Below, piece after piece: positions 25,176 to 34,069 of a DNA stretch of 46,807 nucleotides (its first letter is position 1; the number at the start of each line of letters is the position of its first letter). Source of the stretch: Candidatus Chloroheliaceae bacterium (GTDB lineage: Bacteria; Chloroflexota; Chloroflexia; Chloroheliales; Chloroheliaceae); assembly GCA_013390945.1 (NCBI GenBank), contig JACAUC010000014.1, forward strand, positions 1-46,807, given 5' to 3'. Under the pieces are notes generated by a model that worked only from the letters and a program-made list of their open reading frames with translations, did not search any database and was not told the origin of the DNA. The position numbers and the translations under genes were made by a program.

Positions 25176-27233
25176 ATGAAAAAACAACCAAATTTTGAGC
25201 CTCGAAACATCTTAGCTTTAGCACCGATTGTAATATTAGTTATCTTCCTAATCGCTGGCGATATAGCAACCGGAACAGGTCGCGTTGGTTTAGCTAGGGT
25301 AGATACAATCCCCGCACTAATTCAAAAGGCTGGCGATATAGCAACCGGAACAGGTCGCGTTGGTTGGGCTTTAGTAGGGTACGCACTGATCTATCTTATC
25401 TTTTTTATAATAGGAGTAATACCTTCCCCACCAAAATTTAACCTATTTTTTATTTCAATTTTGGTTGGAGCAGGAATTGGCGGAATATTGAGCGAAGCAC
25501 CGCTGCATAATTCTCAGGCAGAGGATTATAAAAAGAGAGGCAACTATGAACAGGCTATTTCAGAATATCGTAAAGGCGGAATAGCCAATCTCAAAACCAC
25601 CATTCCCGAAGCTTACCTGCTTCTAGGCAACCAGCAGCTTGATACCAGCAAATATGAACAGGCTCTAGCAAATTATCACAATGTCTCAAATGACGAGTTA
25701 ATGCCTAATAACTCCAGCGAAAAGGCTAAAAGGCAAATTGGAGCAGCTTATTTGGCTTGGGGTCTGCAACTGGAAAAAGAGGGTAAGCAAGAGGAAAAAG
25801 CCTTAGCGAAATACGATGAAGTGTTGAAAGATGGCAATAATTCCGATGCTATTGCCAAAGCTAAAGTTCAGGCTCGGTTTGTCGTTTATCAGATGGGCGA
25901 TACAGAGCTTACCTCTAATAATTTTGAGAAAGCTATTACCACCTACCAAAAAGCCGTTAACCGTTATGAGGCAACGCAAACAGACCTAAAGTTTTATCTT
26001 TCCAAAACTTATCTGGCGTGGGGCCAAAAATTGTTGCACGATGGTGATTTTGAGGGCGCTTTGAATAAACTCGAACCAAACCTCAAAGCTTATGCTGTTA
26101 TTGTACATCTACCCTCCTATTACGCGACCATTATAGATAGCTACGCCGGAATCGGTCAAAAATTGCTGACTGCTAAAAAGTATGACGACTTACTAACACA
26201 GTTAACCCCGGTCTACGATACCTATGTGAAACTTGATCGTAAAAACCAGTTAGGTGGTTTGCTAGGCAATGCTTATGCTGGTCAAGCTGCCGATTTTGAA
26301 ACTGGAAAGAATTACCTGAAAGCGGTGGAGAAATACGAGAAAGCCCTAACATATCTCGCTGATAATCCTAGTGGCAAAGATAAGCTTTATAGGAGTTTGG
26401 TCAGGGTCTACATGGCGCAAGGCAACGACTTTGAGGTAGGAACAGATTATGCTAATGCCATAGCAATTTATGAAAAAGCCTTGACCTATGCAGAAGGTAA
26501 TGATGATTCCACAAGCGAACTAAATGGTCGGTTGATTGCTATATATCAACTAGAGCTTGATGATGAGGAACGACAAATCCAAGAAGCTGAACAGGCGCAA
26601 CAAAATACTAATCAAGAGTTGCAATTAGCACTGTTAGAAGCTGGGATCACCGGATGCAGTTTAATACCTGGGAATACGTTTTGCGATGTAGCCTCTCTAG
26701 GATTGAGCCTTAAACAGGGTGATTGGCTTGGTGCTGGACTGGCTGCGGTTGGTTTTATACCTTTTATAGGTGACGCTTTTGGTGGAGGTGCTAAAGCAGC
26801 CAAAATTGGTGTAAAAGTTCTAAGCTTGGAAAGTAAGTTCGCCAACCTTGCAAAAGTAGCCACCAGTCTCAAGGCTCTAAAAGTAACTGCACTATCGAAA
26901 GTAGCAAAAGTTCTCACTCGTGGTAAATGGTTTTCCATTAGAAATTGGAAGAACTATCCAGAATTAGCTAATGTACCCAAACCTAAAGGGCCTTTTACAT
27001 TACGTGTGGGAGCAGATTACGAGAAAGCCAGAGATGCGGCAAATAAAGCAAATGCAGAATTGCATAGACTTCACCTGGAATGGAAAGGAATGGAGATTCA
27101 TGAGATTCATCCGGTCAAGTTCGGAGGAAGTCCAACAGATATAAGTAATAAAGTTGTTTTATCGCCAGAAGACCATGCAGCATACACCAACTGGTGGAAT
27201 AATTATCAAAAAGAGTTAGGTATAGCCGAATGA
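25176..27233 (+). CDS. Membrane TPR protein with pretoxin and C-terminal HNH toxin domain
   Basis: This 685-aa protein looks like a polymorphic toxin. Hydrophobic segments at about 11-28, 66-83 and 88-105 suggest membrane insertion. GDIATGTGRVG occurs twice between them (27-37 and 53-63). About residues 112-490 are TPR repeats (EQAISEYRK, KAVEKYEKALTYL, NAIAIYEKALTYA). At ~495-550 is a pretoxin-like stretch (ASLGLSLKQGDWLGAGLAAV, FIPFIGDAFGG). The last ~60 residues contain EIHEIHPVKFGGSPTDISNK and SPEDHAAY, an HNH/endonuclease VII-type nuclease signature. The stop overlaps the start of a SUKH-family immunity gene by 4 bp. No secretion system is visible in the window. Confidence 0.78.
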   Translation: MKKQPNFEPRNILALAPIVILVIFLIAGDIATGTGRVGLARVDTIPALIQKAGDIATGTGRVGWALVGYALIYLIFFIIGVIPSPPKFNLFFISILVGAGIGGILSEAPLHNSQAEDYKKRGNYEQAISEYRKGGIANLKTTIPEAYLLLGNQQLDTSKYEQALANYHNVSNDELMPNNSSEKAKRQIGAAYLAWGLQLEKEGKQEEKALAKYDEVLKDGNNSDAIAKAKVQARFVVYQMGDTELTSNNFEKAITTYQKAVNRYEATQTDLKFYLSKTYLAWGQKLLHDGDFEGALNKLEPNLKAYAVIVHLPSYYATIIDSYAGIGQKLLTAKKYDDLLTQLTPVYDTYVKLDRKNQLGGLLGNAYAGQAADFETGKNYLKAVEKYEKALTYLADNPSGKDKLYRSLVRVYMAQGNDFEVGTDYANAIAIYEKALTYAEGNDDSTSELNGRLIAIYQLELDDEERQIQEAEQAQQNTNQELQLALLEAGITGCSLIPGNTFCDVASLGLSLKQGDWLGAGLAAVGFIPFIGDAFGGGAKAAKIGVKVLSLESKFANLAKVATSLKALKVTALSKVAKVLTRGKWFSIRNWKNYPELANVPKPKGPFTLRVGADYEKARDAANKANAELHRLHLEWKGMEIHEIHPVKFGGSPTDISNKVVLSPEDHAAYTNWWNNYQKELGIAE
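25254..25365. repeat. 37-bp perfect direct repeat inside the toxin gene
   Basis: Identical 37-bp copies at 25,254-25,290 and 25,329-25,365 are spaced by 75 bp, so the frame is kept. They encode the two GDIATGTGRVG segments. The perfect identity implies a very recent duplication. Confidence 0.9.
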
Positions 27234-27634
27234 ATGAGAGCATAAAGAGGCTTATAGGTAGCCTAGCCCTTAGACCGGGTGCTAGTAGAGAGTTGGTCAG
27301 AAAAGTTGAGGCTGAATTAGGGATTTCCTTGCCAAAAGATTATCTCGATTTTATGGTTCAATCCAATGGCGCAGAGGGACCAATTGGCAAGCGTGAGTAT
27401 TTGGTACTTTGGGCAATTGAAAAGATTATTCCGTTGAATGAGGGGTACCAAGTGAAAGAGTTTGCCCCCGGATTACTTCTTTTTGGCGGAAATGGCGGAG
27501 GAGAAGCTTATGCCTTTGATACCCGCTTCAATCCTATACCAATAGTTAGAGTGCCGTTTATAGGTCTGAGCCTGAAAGAGGCAATTTTATGCGGGCAAAC
27601 TTTCATCGAGTTTTTGGAAAATTTAGCGAAATAA
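27230..27634 (+). CDS. SMI1/KNR4 (SUKH) family immunity protein
   Basis: This 134-aa protein fits the SUKH superfamily: GASRELVRKVEAELGISLPK, DYLDFMVQSNGAEGPIG, then LLLFGGNGGGEAYAFDTR and a final helix (GQTFIEFLENLAK). SUKH proteins neutralise nuclease and other toxins in polymorphic toxin loci. Its ATG overlaps the stop of the HNH toxin gene (ATGA), which ensures coupled production. It is very likely the cognate immunity protein. Downstream, 27,649-27,731 contains near-inverted ends TGGACGGAGCC and GGCTCCGCCA. Confidence 0.85.
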   Translation: MNESIKRLIGSLALRPGASRELVRKVEAELGISLPKDYLDFMVQSNGAEGPIGKREYLVLWAIEKIIPLNEGYQVKEFAPGLLLFGGNGGGEAYAFDTRFNPIPIVRVPFIGLSLKEAILCGQTFIEFLENLAK

Positions 27635-27739
27635 CCGCTGAACCATCAATGGACGGAGCCATTTCTCACAGTCGTTCCCTCAACTAAGGTAAAGTGGAAC
27701 CCTCCCAATCCTGTTGGATGGAGGCTCCGCCAAGTACTT

Positions 27740-28681
27740 TCAAGTGGGAAAGCTATTCAGCCACTCCTCTAAGGTCAGGCTAGTGGCGATAGTGCCTACC
27801 AAAGCGATTAGTTGCGCCACTGCGTAACGCTCCAGCCTTGCTCCAAGATCAGTCGGTAGCTTTTCGGTTCCAAAGCGAAGACCCGCCTGAAGAAGTAACA
27901 TCATCCTTAATGTTTCAAGCTGGCCCTCTATTCGGCCTCTTGTTTTACCCCTTGCTTCACTTTCGGCCCGCCACTCTTTGGCGGCCTGACCGACAATGTC
28001 CTCTGCCGTTAAATCTTTAGAGAAGAAATCGGTCACTAACCGTTGCCAGCCGGGGAATAATCTTTCACAACTGATCTTATCTTTCGGACTATATTCCACC
28101 GCCGTCCTCTGATCTTCCACCTCGTAGACCCAAATCTTGCGCTTCTTAGGTTCTACATCCCAAACTACCAAGGTGCCATTTTCAAAATACTTCTGACGCT
28201 TAATCTCTTCCTCGCTTCGCAAATTGGAGGGTGAGCGCACTTCAATCACTAGCTCTGGACTACCCTTCAAGACTAGATGGTCGCGCCCCGGTAGGGCAGG
28301 GCTTACCTGAAGCTCAAACCTTTGATTGGAGAGTATCGAGACATCCGGTTTAAGCAACTCTTCATTTGCCATCTCACATTCAAAGTTATCCATATATCCT
28401 TGCCCAAAATGATAGGTTCGGGCAGTGGACGAGAGGATCTCTAGCATAATCGTGGCGACACGCCGTTCTTCGGCATCGGTCATAGCTTTCCAAACCAGCC
28501 AACCATTGTAGAGTTCAATTGGTTCCTCCTCAATTAAATCAAGCGAATTTTGAAGGGTATATGGACCTAAAGACCGTTGAGAGGCTTCCTCTAGGTTACT
28601 CGGCCAATCTTCTACTTTCACATCCGTAACCGGACTGAGAGCTTGATCTTTATCAGGTTTTACTGCGTTAGAGATTACCAT
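27740..28681 (-). CDS. Uma2 family nuclease-like protein with C-terminal extension
   Basis: This 313-aa Uma2 protein has a full core: YNGWLVWKAMTDAEERRVAT, then LKPDVSILSNQRF, PELVIEVRSPSN and EEIKRQKYFENGTLVVWDVE, with PD, E and K positions of a PD-(D/E)XK fold. The C-terminal ~90 residues (AAKEWRAESEARGKTRGR onward) form a charged helix and a small helical domain also found in Chloroflexota Uma2 proteins. Function is unproven. It is convergent with the toxin/immunity operon and divergent from the PaaK-like gene. Confidence 0.85.
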   Translation of the reverse strand: MVISNAVKPDKDQALSPVTDVKVEDWPSNLEEASQRSLGPYTLQNSLDLIEEEPIELYNGWLVWKAMTDAEERRVATIMLEILSSTARTYHFGQGYMDNFECEMANEELLKPDVSILSNQRFELQVSPALPGRDHLVLKGSPELVIEVRSPSNLRSEEEIKRQKYFENGTLVVWDVEPKKRKIWVYEVEDQRTAVEYSPKDKISCERLFPGWQRLVTDFFSKDLTAEDIVGQAAKEWRAESEARGKTRGRIEGQLETLRMMLLLQAGLRFGTEKLPTDLGARLERYAVAQLIALVGTIATSLTLEEWLNSFPT

Positions 28682-28910
28682 TGCTTATTACACTTACCCT
28701 AAGTTTCTATAGCTCTATTATTTTAGCACTACACCATTATATTATAGTTCCATCTGAGAGACAATTGGCGGACGGAGCCGCACTCTAGCCTAAATCGCGG
28801 CTGATTGACACTCCTAGCGGCTTGAATTAAGATTGTTATGACTTTCCCCAAACTTTACGCCCGAAATTGTAGCCAGTTATTTAAGATTTAACGTAAGATG
28901 GTACAGATAG

Positions 28911-30218
28911 ATGACGAGACAAGCAGATGAAATGCAAAGGCTAGAATATGCCTCGCCTACCGAGATTGAACAGCACCAGGTTGGGCGTTTGCGTAACCTG
29001 CTAAATTTTCTCCAGCAAGAAAGCGTTAATGCTTTTTATCAAGAGAAACTAGCAGGAATCAACCCGGCTAACCTACAATCACTGGCCGATTTACCTAGCC
29101 TACCCTTAACCCTGAAAGCAGAATTGGTGAGCCAACAAAGCCATTATCCGCCTTATGGTCAGAACCTCTCCTATGCCCCGGAGTGCTATACCAAACTGCA
29201 CCAGACTTCTGGCACGACTGGACACCCACTCAAGATTTTGGATACCGCCGAAAGCTGGGATTGGTGGGCGCGTTGCTGGGTAGAGGTTTTTCGGGCGGCA
29301 GGCGTGACCGAAAAAGATCGGGTTTTTGTGGCCTTTAGCTTTGGCCTTTTTATCGGCTTCTGGACGGCTTACGAGGGGGCAGGAAAATTGGGGGCTTTGG
29401 TTATACCGGGAGGCGGAATGGATACTCCGCAACGCTTAGCGGCCATCTTCGATCATGAGGCTACTGTCATCTGCTCTACCCCTAGTTACGCGCTCCATAT
29501 GGCTGAAGTAGCCGAACAGAAGAAGCTAGATCTGGCAAGTAGTAAAGTGCGGGTTCTGATTCATGCGGGTGAACCGGGAGCCAGTATTCCTCCGGTGCGC
29601 CGCCGCATCGAAGAGGTTTGGGGTGCTACAGTCCATGACCACGCCGGGGCTACCGAAATTGGGGCATATGGCTTTTCCTGTGCGGCTCAAGTCGGTCTTC
29701 ATGTCAACGAGAGCGAATTTATCGTCGAGGTTTTAGAGCGGGGCAGCGATCAACCTGTACCACCCGGCGAACCGGGCGAATTGGTAGTGACTAACTTAGG
29801 GCGGTGGGGCTTTCCGGTTATTCGCTACCGTACAGGCGATATGGTACGTCTGGCTAAAGAACCTTGCACCTGTGGACGTACTTACAAACTGCTTCAGGGA
29901 GGGGTAATCGGTCGGGTGGATAATATGGTCATTGTGCGGGGTATCAATATCTTTCCCTCGGCGATTGAGGCGATTATTCGGGAAATTATACCTCAAAATG
30001 AATTTCGGCTGATCTTTAGCCGGGTAAAAGGACTGGACGAACTGGAAATAGAGGTGGAAGTGGCCCAAGACGAACTCGATAAACTTGAAACGCTGATGGC
30101 TCTCTTTCGGCAACGATTGGCCCTGCGGGTTCCGGTGCGGGCGGTGGAACCGGGTGCTTTTCCCCGCTTTCAGCTTAAAGCTCGCCGTATCTTGGATCGT
30201 AGAACCAGCCTTGCCTAG
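28911..30218 (+). CDS. Phenylacetate-CoA ligase-like adenylate-forming enzyme
   Basis: This 435-aa protein belongs to the PaaK branch of the AMP-binding superfamily. The phosphate-binding motif is HQTSGTTGHPLK (TSGTTG at 99-104). The A5 region is DHAGATEIGAYGF, the A7 motif is IRYRTGDMVRL, and CTCGRTYKLLQGGVIGRVDN is typical of PaaK. NMVIVRGINIFPSAIEAI begins the C-terminal domain. It forms an acyl-CoA from an aryl or other carboxylic acid; the substrate is not determinable. It precedes LivK/LivH-type transport genes, an arrangement seen for aromatic-acid uptake. Start ATG 28,911 is accepted, and 28,932 is an alternative. Confidence 0.88.
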   Translation: MTRQADEMQRLEYASPTEIEQHQVGRLRNLLNFLQQESVNAFYQEKLAGINPANLQSLADLPSLPLTLKAELVSQQSHYPPYGQNLSYAPECYTKLHQTSGTTGHPLKILDTAESWDWWARCWVEVFRAAGVTEKDRVFVAFSFGLFIGFWTAYEGAGKLGALVIPGGGMDTPQRLAAIFDHEATVICSTPSYALHMAEVAEQKKLDLASSKVRVLIHAGEPGASIPPVRRRIEEVWGATVHDHAGATEIGAYGFSCAAQVGLHVNESEFIVEVLERGSDQPVPPGEPGELVVTNLGRWGFPVIRYRTGDMVRLAKEPCTCGRTYKLLQGGVIGRVDNMVIVRGINIFPSAIEAIIREIIPQNEFRLIFSRVKGLDELEIEVEVAQDELDKLETLMALFRQRLALRVPVRAVEPGAFPRFQLKARRILDRRTSLA

Positions 30219-30274
30219 ACCGCTAAAATAGATTAAAATCCCTTCAATTCGGCTTGTTATAAATCCTTTTCAGG

Positions 30275-30292
30275 TTAGTTAGGTCTAACTAA
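30275..30292. promoter_or_regulatory. Operator-like palindrome upstream of LivK gene
   Basis: TTAGTTAG-GT-CTAACTAA has perfect 8-bp arms and a two-base centre, 57 bp before the LivK-like start. Its symmetry suggests a binding site for a dimeric repressor controlling the ligand transporter. The regulator is not in the window. Confidence 0.45.
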
Positions 30293-30348
30293 ATTTTGTA
30301 TAGGTAATTTATTTTGAGGCAGGCTTGCTCAAAGAGGAGAGAGGTGCT

Positions 30349-31614
30349 ATGGATAGGATTACTAAAATTAAGATTGGTCGTCGTAAATTTCTCAGGGTTA
30401 GCGCGATGGTTGCCGCTGGTGGGGTGCTATTAGCCGCTTGCGGCGATACCGTCTCCCCAACTAACACGCCTGCGGCTGGTACAACTACTGTTGCAGGCGG
30501 GGCTACTTCGCTCAAGTTAGGCGTGTTGTTGCCCTTCTCCGGGGTTTATACTCAATTGGGGCTAGATATTGTGGATGGGATGAACCTCTATTTCGAGAGC
30601 ATTGGCGGTGTGGTAGCCGGGCGCAAAATTGAGCTTCTCAAAGAAGATGAGGAGAATGATCCGCAAGCCGCTTTACGCAAGACTAAAAAGCTGATCGAAA
30701 GCGATAAGGTAGACCTGCTGACAGGTATCGTCTCTAGCGCGGTGGCTCTAGGCATACGCGACACCGTAGATCAAGCCAAAACCATTTTGGTGATCTCCAA
30801 TGCCGGAGCCAAAGATATTACCGGGGCTAGGTTTAGTAAATATATCTTCCGTACCTCCTTCTCGAATGGTCAGGTTCCCTATCCATTGGGCGAATGGGCT
30901 TACAAGAACGTAGGCAAGAAAATCTTTATGACTGCACCCGACTATGCTGCTGGTAGAGAATCGGTGGAAGGTTTCAAGGCTACCTTTGTAAAGGCAGGTG
31001 GTACGGTGGTAGGTGAGGTCTATCCGCCTTTTGGAAAAACCAGCGACTATGCCCCCTTCCTGACGCAGATTCAACAAGCCAAACCAGAGGCGGTCTACGC
31101 TTTTTATTCCGGCACAGAGGCGGTCAACTTCGTTAAGCAATACGAGCAATTTGGCCTTAAAAAAGATATTCCGCTCGTGGCGGCGGGTTTTATAGTAGAA
31201 CAAGATACGCTGCCTGCGCTAGGCGGGGCGGCTTTGGGCATAAAAAGCACCCTTCATTATGCCGATTCCCTCGATACCCCGGAAAATAAGAAATTTGTAG
31301 CAGATTTCACCAGCAAATATAAGCGCACACCCACTACGTTTGCCTTGCAAGGCTTCGATTCGGCTCGTTTCATTGTGGAGGGTCTAAAGGTGGTTAACGG
31401 TGATACCACCAACAAGGAGAACCTTGTCAAGGCGTTGGAAGGCGTGAAGTTTATCAGTCCACGTGGACCACTGGAGATTGACCCGACTAATCATGGCCTA
31501 ACTCAAAATATCTACCTGCGCGACGTGGTAGCCGGGTCGGATGGTAAGCCGATGAACAAGGTTATCTCTACCTTTGAGAAGATTCAGGATATTAACACGC
31601 TCCTAAAGAATTAG
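30349..31614 (+). CDS. Branched-chain amino acid-type ABC transporter substrate-binding lipoprotein (LivK-like)
   Basis: The 421-aa product starts at ATG 30,349 after GAGGAGAGAGG; an upstream in-frame start at 30,325 is less likely. The N-terminus has a twin-arginine motif (GRRKFLRV) and lipobox LLAAC with Cys31, so it is probably a Tat-exported lipoprotein. The mature part is a periplasmic-binding-protein type I fold (LKLGVLLPFSGVYTQLG, EDEENDPQAALRKTKKLI, FALQGFDSARFIVEGL). This LivK-like family binds amino acids, amides or aromatic acids. The neighbouring PaaK-like ligase hints at an aromatic ligand. livH follows after 3 bp. Confidence 0.9.
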   Translation: MDRITKIKIGRRKFLRVSAMVAAGGVLLAACGDTVSPTNTPAAGTTTVAGGATSLKLGVLLPFSGVYTQLGLDIVDGMNLYFESIGGVVAGRKIELLKEDEENDPQAALRKTKKLIESDKVDLLTGIVSSAVALGIRDTVDQAKTILVISNAGAKDITGARFSKYIFRTSFSNGQVPYPLGEWAYKNVGKKIFMTAPDYAAGRESVEGFKATFVKAGGTVVGEVYPPFGKTSDYAPFLTQIQQAKPEAVYAFYSGTEAVNFVKQYEQFGLKKDIPLVAAGFIVEQDTLPALGGAALGIKSTLHYADSLDTPENKKFVADFTSKYKRTPTTFALQGFDSARFIVEGLKVVNGDTTNKENLVKALEGVKFISPRGPLEIDPTNHGLTQNIYLRDVVAGSDGKPMNKVISTFEKIQDINTLLKN

Positions 31615-31617
31615 CCG

Positions 31618-32502
31618 ATGAACCTGAGCAACCTTTCGCTAGAATTTCTGGTGCTACAGTTGTTGAATGGCCTCTCTTTGAGTATGTTGCTTTTTTTGTT
31701 GGCGGCAGGTCTTTCGCTCATTTTTGGCCTGATGAACGTTATCAATCTGGCGCATGGTGCTTTTTATCTGTTAGGGGCTTATTTTGGTTTTTCGCTGCTA
31801 AACTGGACTAACAGTTTCTGGTTGGCTTTTCTACTGGCTCCGCTGGGTGTGGGTTTGGTTGGGTTGGTGACAGAGTGGGGCTTGCTGCGTTGGCTTTACC
31901 AACGAGATCATCTCAATCAGGTGATCTTAACTTTTGGTTTGGCCTATGTTTTGGCTGATGTAATGCGTTGGATTTGGGGTGGCGATCCTAAATCGCTACC
32001 TGCTCCCGAACCTTTTAACGGCTTTGTACAAATCTTAGGTAGGCAGTTTCCGACTTATCGCCTCTTTGTAATTGGCTTCAGTTTGCTGCTGGCACTCTTT
32101 CTGTGGCTGCTGTTGGAAAAGACTCGGTTGGGCGCAATTATCCGGGCTGGGGTCTCCGATCAAGAGATGGCGCGAGGGTTGGGCATTAACGTAGGTTTTA
32201 CCTTTACCCTAATCTTCTCCTTTGGAGTAGCCTTGGCTGGTTTAGCCGGGGTTATTGCCGGGCCTTACCAGAGTTTTGGGCCGGGGGTAGATTTTGACAC
32301 CCTGATCTTAGCCCTGATAGTGGTAGTTATTGGGGGGTTGGGAACGCTTTCCGGTGCTTTCTGTGGCGCGATTGTGTTGGGTTTGGCTGATACCTTTGGC
32401 AAAGTCTTTTTTCCTGAATTGGCTCAATTTGTAATTTACGCAGTAATGGCCGGGGTCTTGCTGGTGCGTCCTACCGGACTATTTAGCCGTAGCCCGGTTT
32501 GA
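31618..32502 (+). CDS. Branched-chain amino acid-type ABC transporter permease (LivH-like)
   Basis: This 294-aa, very hydrophobic protein has about eight transmembrane segments and typical LivH motifs: GLMNVINLAHGAFYLLGAY, then RAGVSDQEMARGLGINV and VVIGGLGTLSGAFCGAIVLG. It forms one half of the membrane channel for the LivK-like receptor three bases upstream. The partner permease LivM and ATPases LivG/LivF do not follow. Instead a terminator and a convergent restriction-modification operon occur, so the transporter is incomplete here. Confidence 0.92.
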   Translation: MNLSNLSLEFLVLQLLNGLSLSMLLFLLAAGLSLIFGLMNVINLAHGAFYLLGAYFGFSLLNWTNSFWLAFLLAPLGVGLVGLVTEWGLLRWLYQRDHLNQVILTFGLAYVLADVMRWIWGGDPKSLPAPEPFNGFVQILGRQFPTYRLFVIGFSLLLALFLWLLLEKTRLGAIIRAGVSDQEMARGLGINVGFTFTLIFSFGVALAGLAGVIAGPYQSFGPGVDFDTLILALIVVVIGGLGTLSGAFCGAIVLGLADTFGKVFFPELAQFVIYAVMAGVLLVRPTGLFSRSPV

Positions 32503-32507
32503 AGGTA

Positions 32508-32531
32508 AGTAAACCGCTAAATTGGTTTACT
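32508..32531. terminator. Bidirectional hairpin between LivH and methyltransferase genes
   Basis: AGTAAACC (32,508-32,515) and GGTTTACT (32,524-32,531) flank an eight-base loop. It lies between convergent stops at 32,502 and 32,536. Confidence 0.55.
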
Positions 32532-32535
32532 ATAT

Positions 32536-34062
32536 TTAAAATTCCCAAAATTGCCCTTGTTTTGCTTTAGGCTGCTGTAGTCCAACTTCGGCAATAACTG
32601 ACCGTGGCAAAGGTAAACGTTCTAAGGCACGTGGTTCTACTTTTATGGCTCCATCACCATAGGATTTACCAACTAATGCTAAATTAGCAATTGTTTGAGG
32701 ATGCGACAGAAGCTTTAAGAGCTTTTCAATACTTTCGGTATCTCTATTATGAGGATATACACACAAAAATCCTGTCAGGGGTAGAACTCCTGCGCGATTG
32801 CGAATAAAGCGCACGTTGCGACGGCCTAAATAGGCAAAGAGAATAGGCGGTGTATTGCGAACTTCCATTTTGTACCAAGGTTTGCGTTGTTTAATGAGTT
32901 CACCCTTATTAATGCCTGTTGCTTCTCCCTGTTTTATATAATTACGCAACCTTTCTGGAAACTCTTCTACGGGTCGTCCATCTAAAGCCAATAAACGGGT
33001 GGGTCGTCCTTTCTTTTGTAATGCCTCTAGGGTTCCGTCCGTTATCTCATCTCCCGGTACGTCCCGTGTGCGCCCTACTGCTGTAATCAAAAACTCATCT
33101 GGTATGCCTAAAGCATTAGCCTGTTCCGAGGTGAGGAAAAAAAATTCGTTGGCTCCGGTTGCAATGCCTCTAACCACTGTTACAAAGTCTGCCAAGACAG
33201 GACTGTTTTCTAGTTCCACTTGGGGTGCGCGGGATAAGCCAGTCGTTATACCTTCTTTTATGCTTCGGCGATGTAGATTAAGTCCGTAATTGCTACTTTC
33301 ATTGCATCCCGATTGCATCCATATTTTTAAGTCATCGATCTCTGTAGGTTGGCATCTGGTCCAAAAAAATTCCGCAGTGGGAGTGGTATGGCGAATTAAT
33401 AAGATAATGGGGTTAGTATCCACCTTTGGAAAGGGTGATGCAACAGGGTCAAACGTTATAACAGCATCAAGCCTGTAATGTGTTGTAATCCATTGCCATA
33501 AAGAAGCTGCAAATACACCCTCGCAAATATCAGCAGGCACAATAAACGCTAAGTATCCTTCTGGTGCTAATAATTGCAAGGCACGTAGCAAAAAATAGAC
33601 ATGTAATCCGGCTCTGCCGTCAAGATTTCTACCAGTAAAATTTTGCACAAAAGATTTGAGGGCTAATTTATCTGCGCTTGCCAGTCGGTGATGGCGGATA
33701 TAAGGAGGATTAGCCACTATCGCTTCAAATAGTTTGTGGGGAGGATTAAGCACAAAATTTGTAACTTGAACTTGAGCTAAATCGGCTAAATTTAAGTCAT
33801 TTTCCTGTGCATGGTCAAGGGCTTTTGGGTCTAGTTCTGTACCTAAAAGGGTTAGGGGTCGTTCTACTCTGTTAGATAAAACCTTAGCTGCTTGAAAAAA
33901 TGCACCCGTACCGACAGCAGGGTCGAAAATAGTGGTGCTTCCTCTGGCAATAACATAGCCAACCATGGCCTCTGCTACCCAAGCAGGTGTCCAAAACTGC
34001 CCCTTTTCTCTGAGTGCTTCCCGTGCTGGCCCAGAGGCAGGTAATTTTTGAACCATAGTCAT
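32536..34062 (-). CDS. Type II N6-adenine DNA methyltransferase
   Basis: This 508-aa protein has AdoMet-binding motif I at 47-53 (DPAVGTG) and catalytic motif IV NPPY at 118-121 (VANPPYIRHH), as in gamma-class TaqI/PaeR7I-type methyltransferases. The C-terminal ~230 residues form the target-recognition region (VTVVRGIATGANEFFFLT and onward). It protects host DNA from the endonuclease encoded 7 bp upstream on the same strand. Methylation of adenine follows from NPPY; the target site is not readable. Confidence 0.92.
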   Translation of the reverse strand: MTMVQKLPASGPAREALREKGQFWTPAWVAEAMVGYVIARGSTTIFDPAVGTGAFFQAAKVLSNRVERPLTLLGTELDPKALDHAQENDLNLADLAQVQVTNFVLNPPHKLFEAIVANPPYIRHHRLASADKLALKSFVQNFTGRNLDGRAGLHVYFLLRALQLLAPEGYLAFIVPADICEGVFAASLWQWITTHYRLDAVITFDPVASPFPKVDTNPIILLIRHTTPTAEFFWTRCQPTEIDDLKIWMQSGCNESSNYGLNLHRRSIKEGITTGLSRAPQVELENSPVLADFVTVVRGIATGANEFFFLTSEQANALGIPDEFLITAVGRTRDVPGDEITDGTLEALQKKGRPTRLLALDGRPVEEFPERLRNYIKQGEATGINKGELIKQRKPWYKMEVRNTPPILFAYLGRRNVRFIRNRAGVLPLTGFLCVYPHNRDTESIEKLLKLLSHPQTIANLALVGKSYGDGAIKVEPRALERLPLPRSVIAEVGLQQPKAKQGQFWEF

Positions 34063-34069
34063 TTTTAAA

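Noticed and set aside
27649..27731. Short mobile element with TGGACGGAGCC and GGCTCCGCCA ends
   Set aside because: The ends match imperfectly and no second copy of the interior was seen; only the GGACGGAGCC motif recurs near 28,770.
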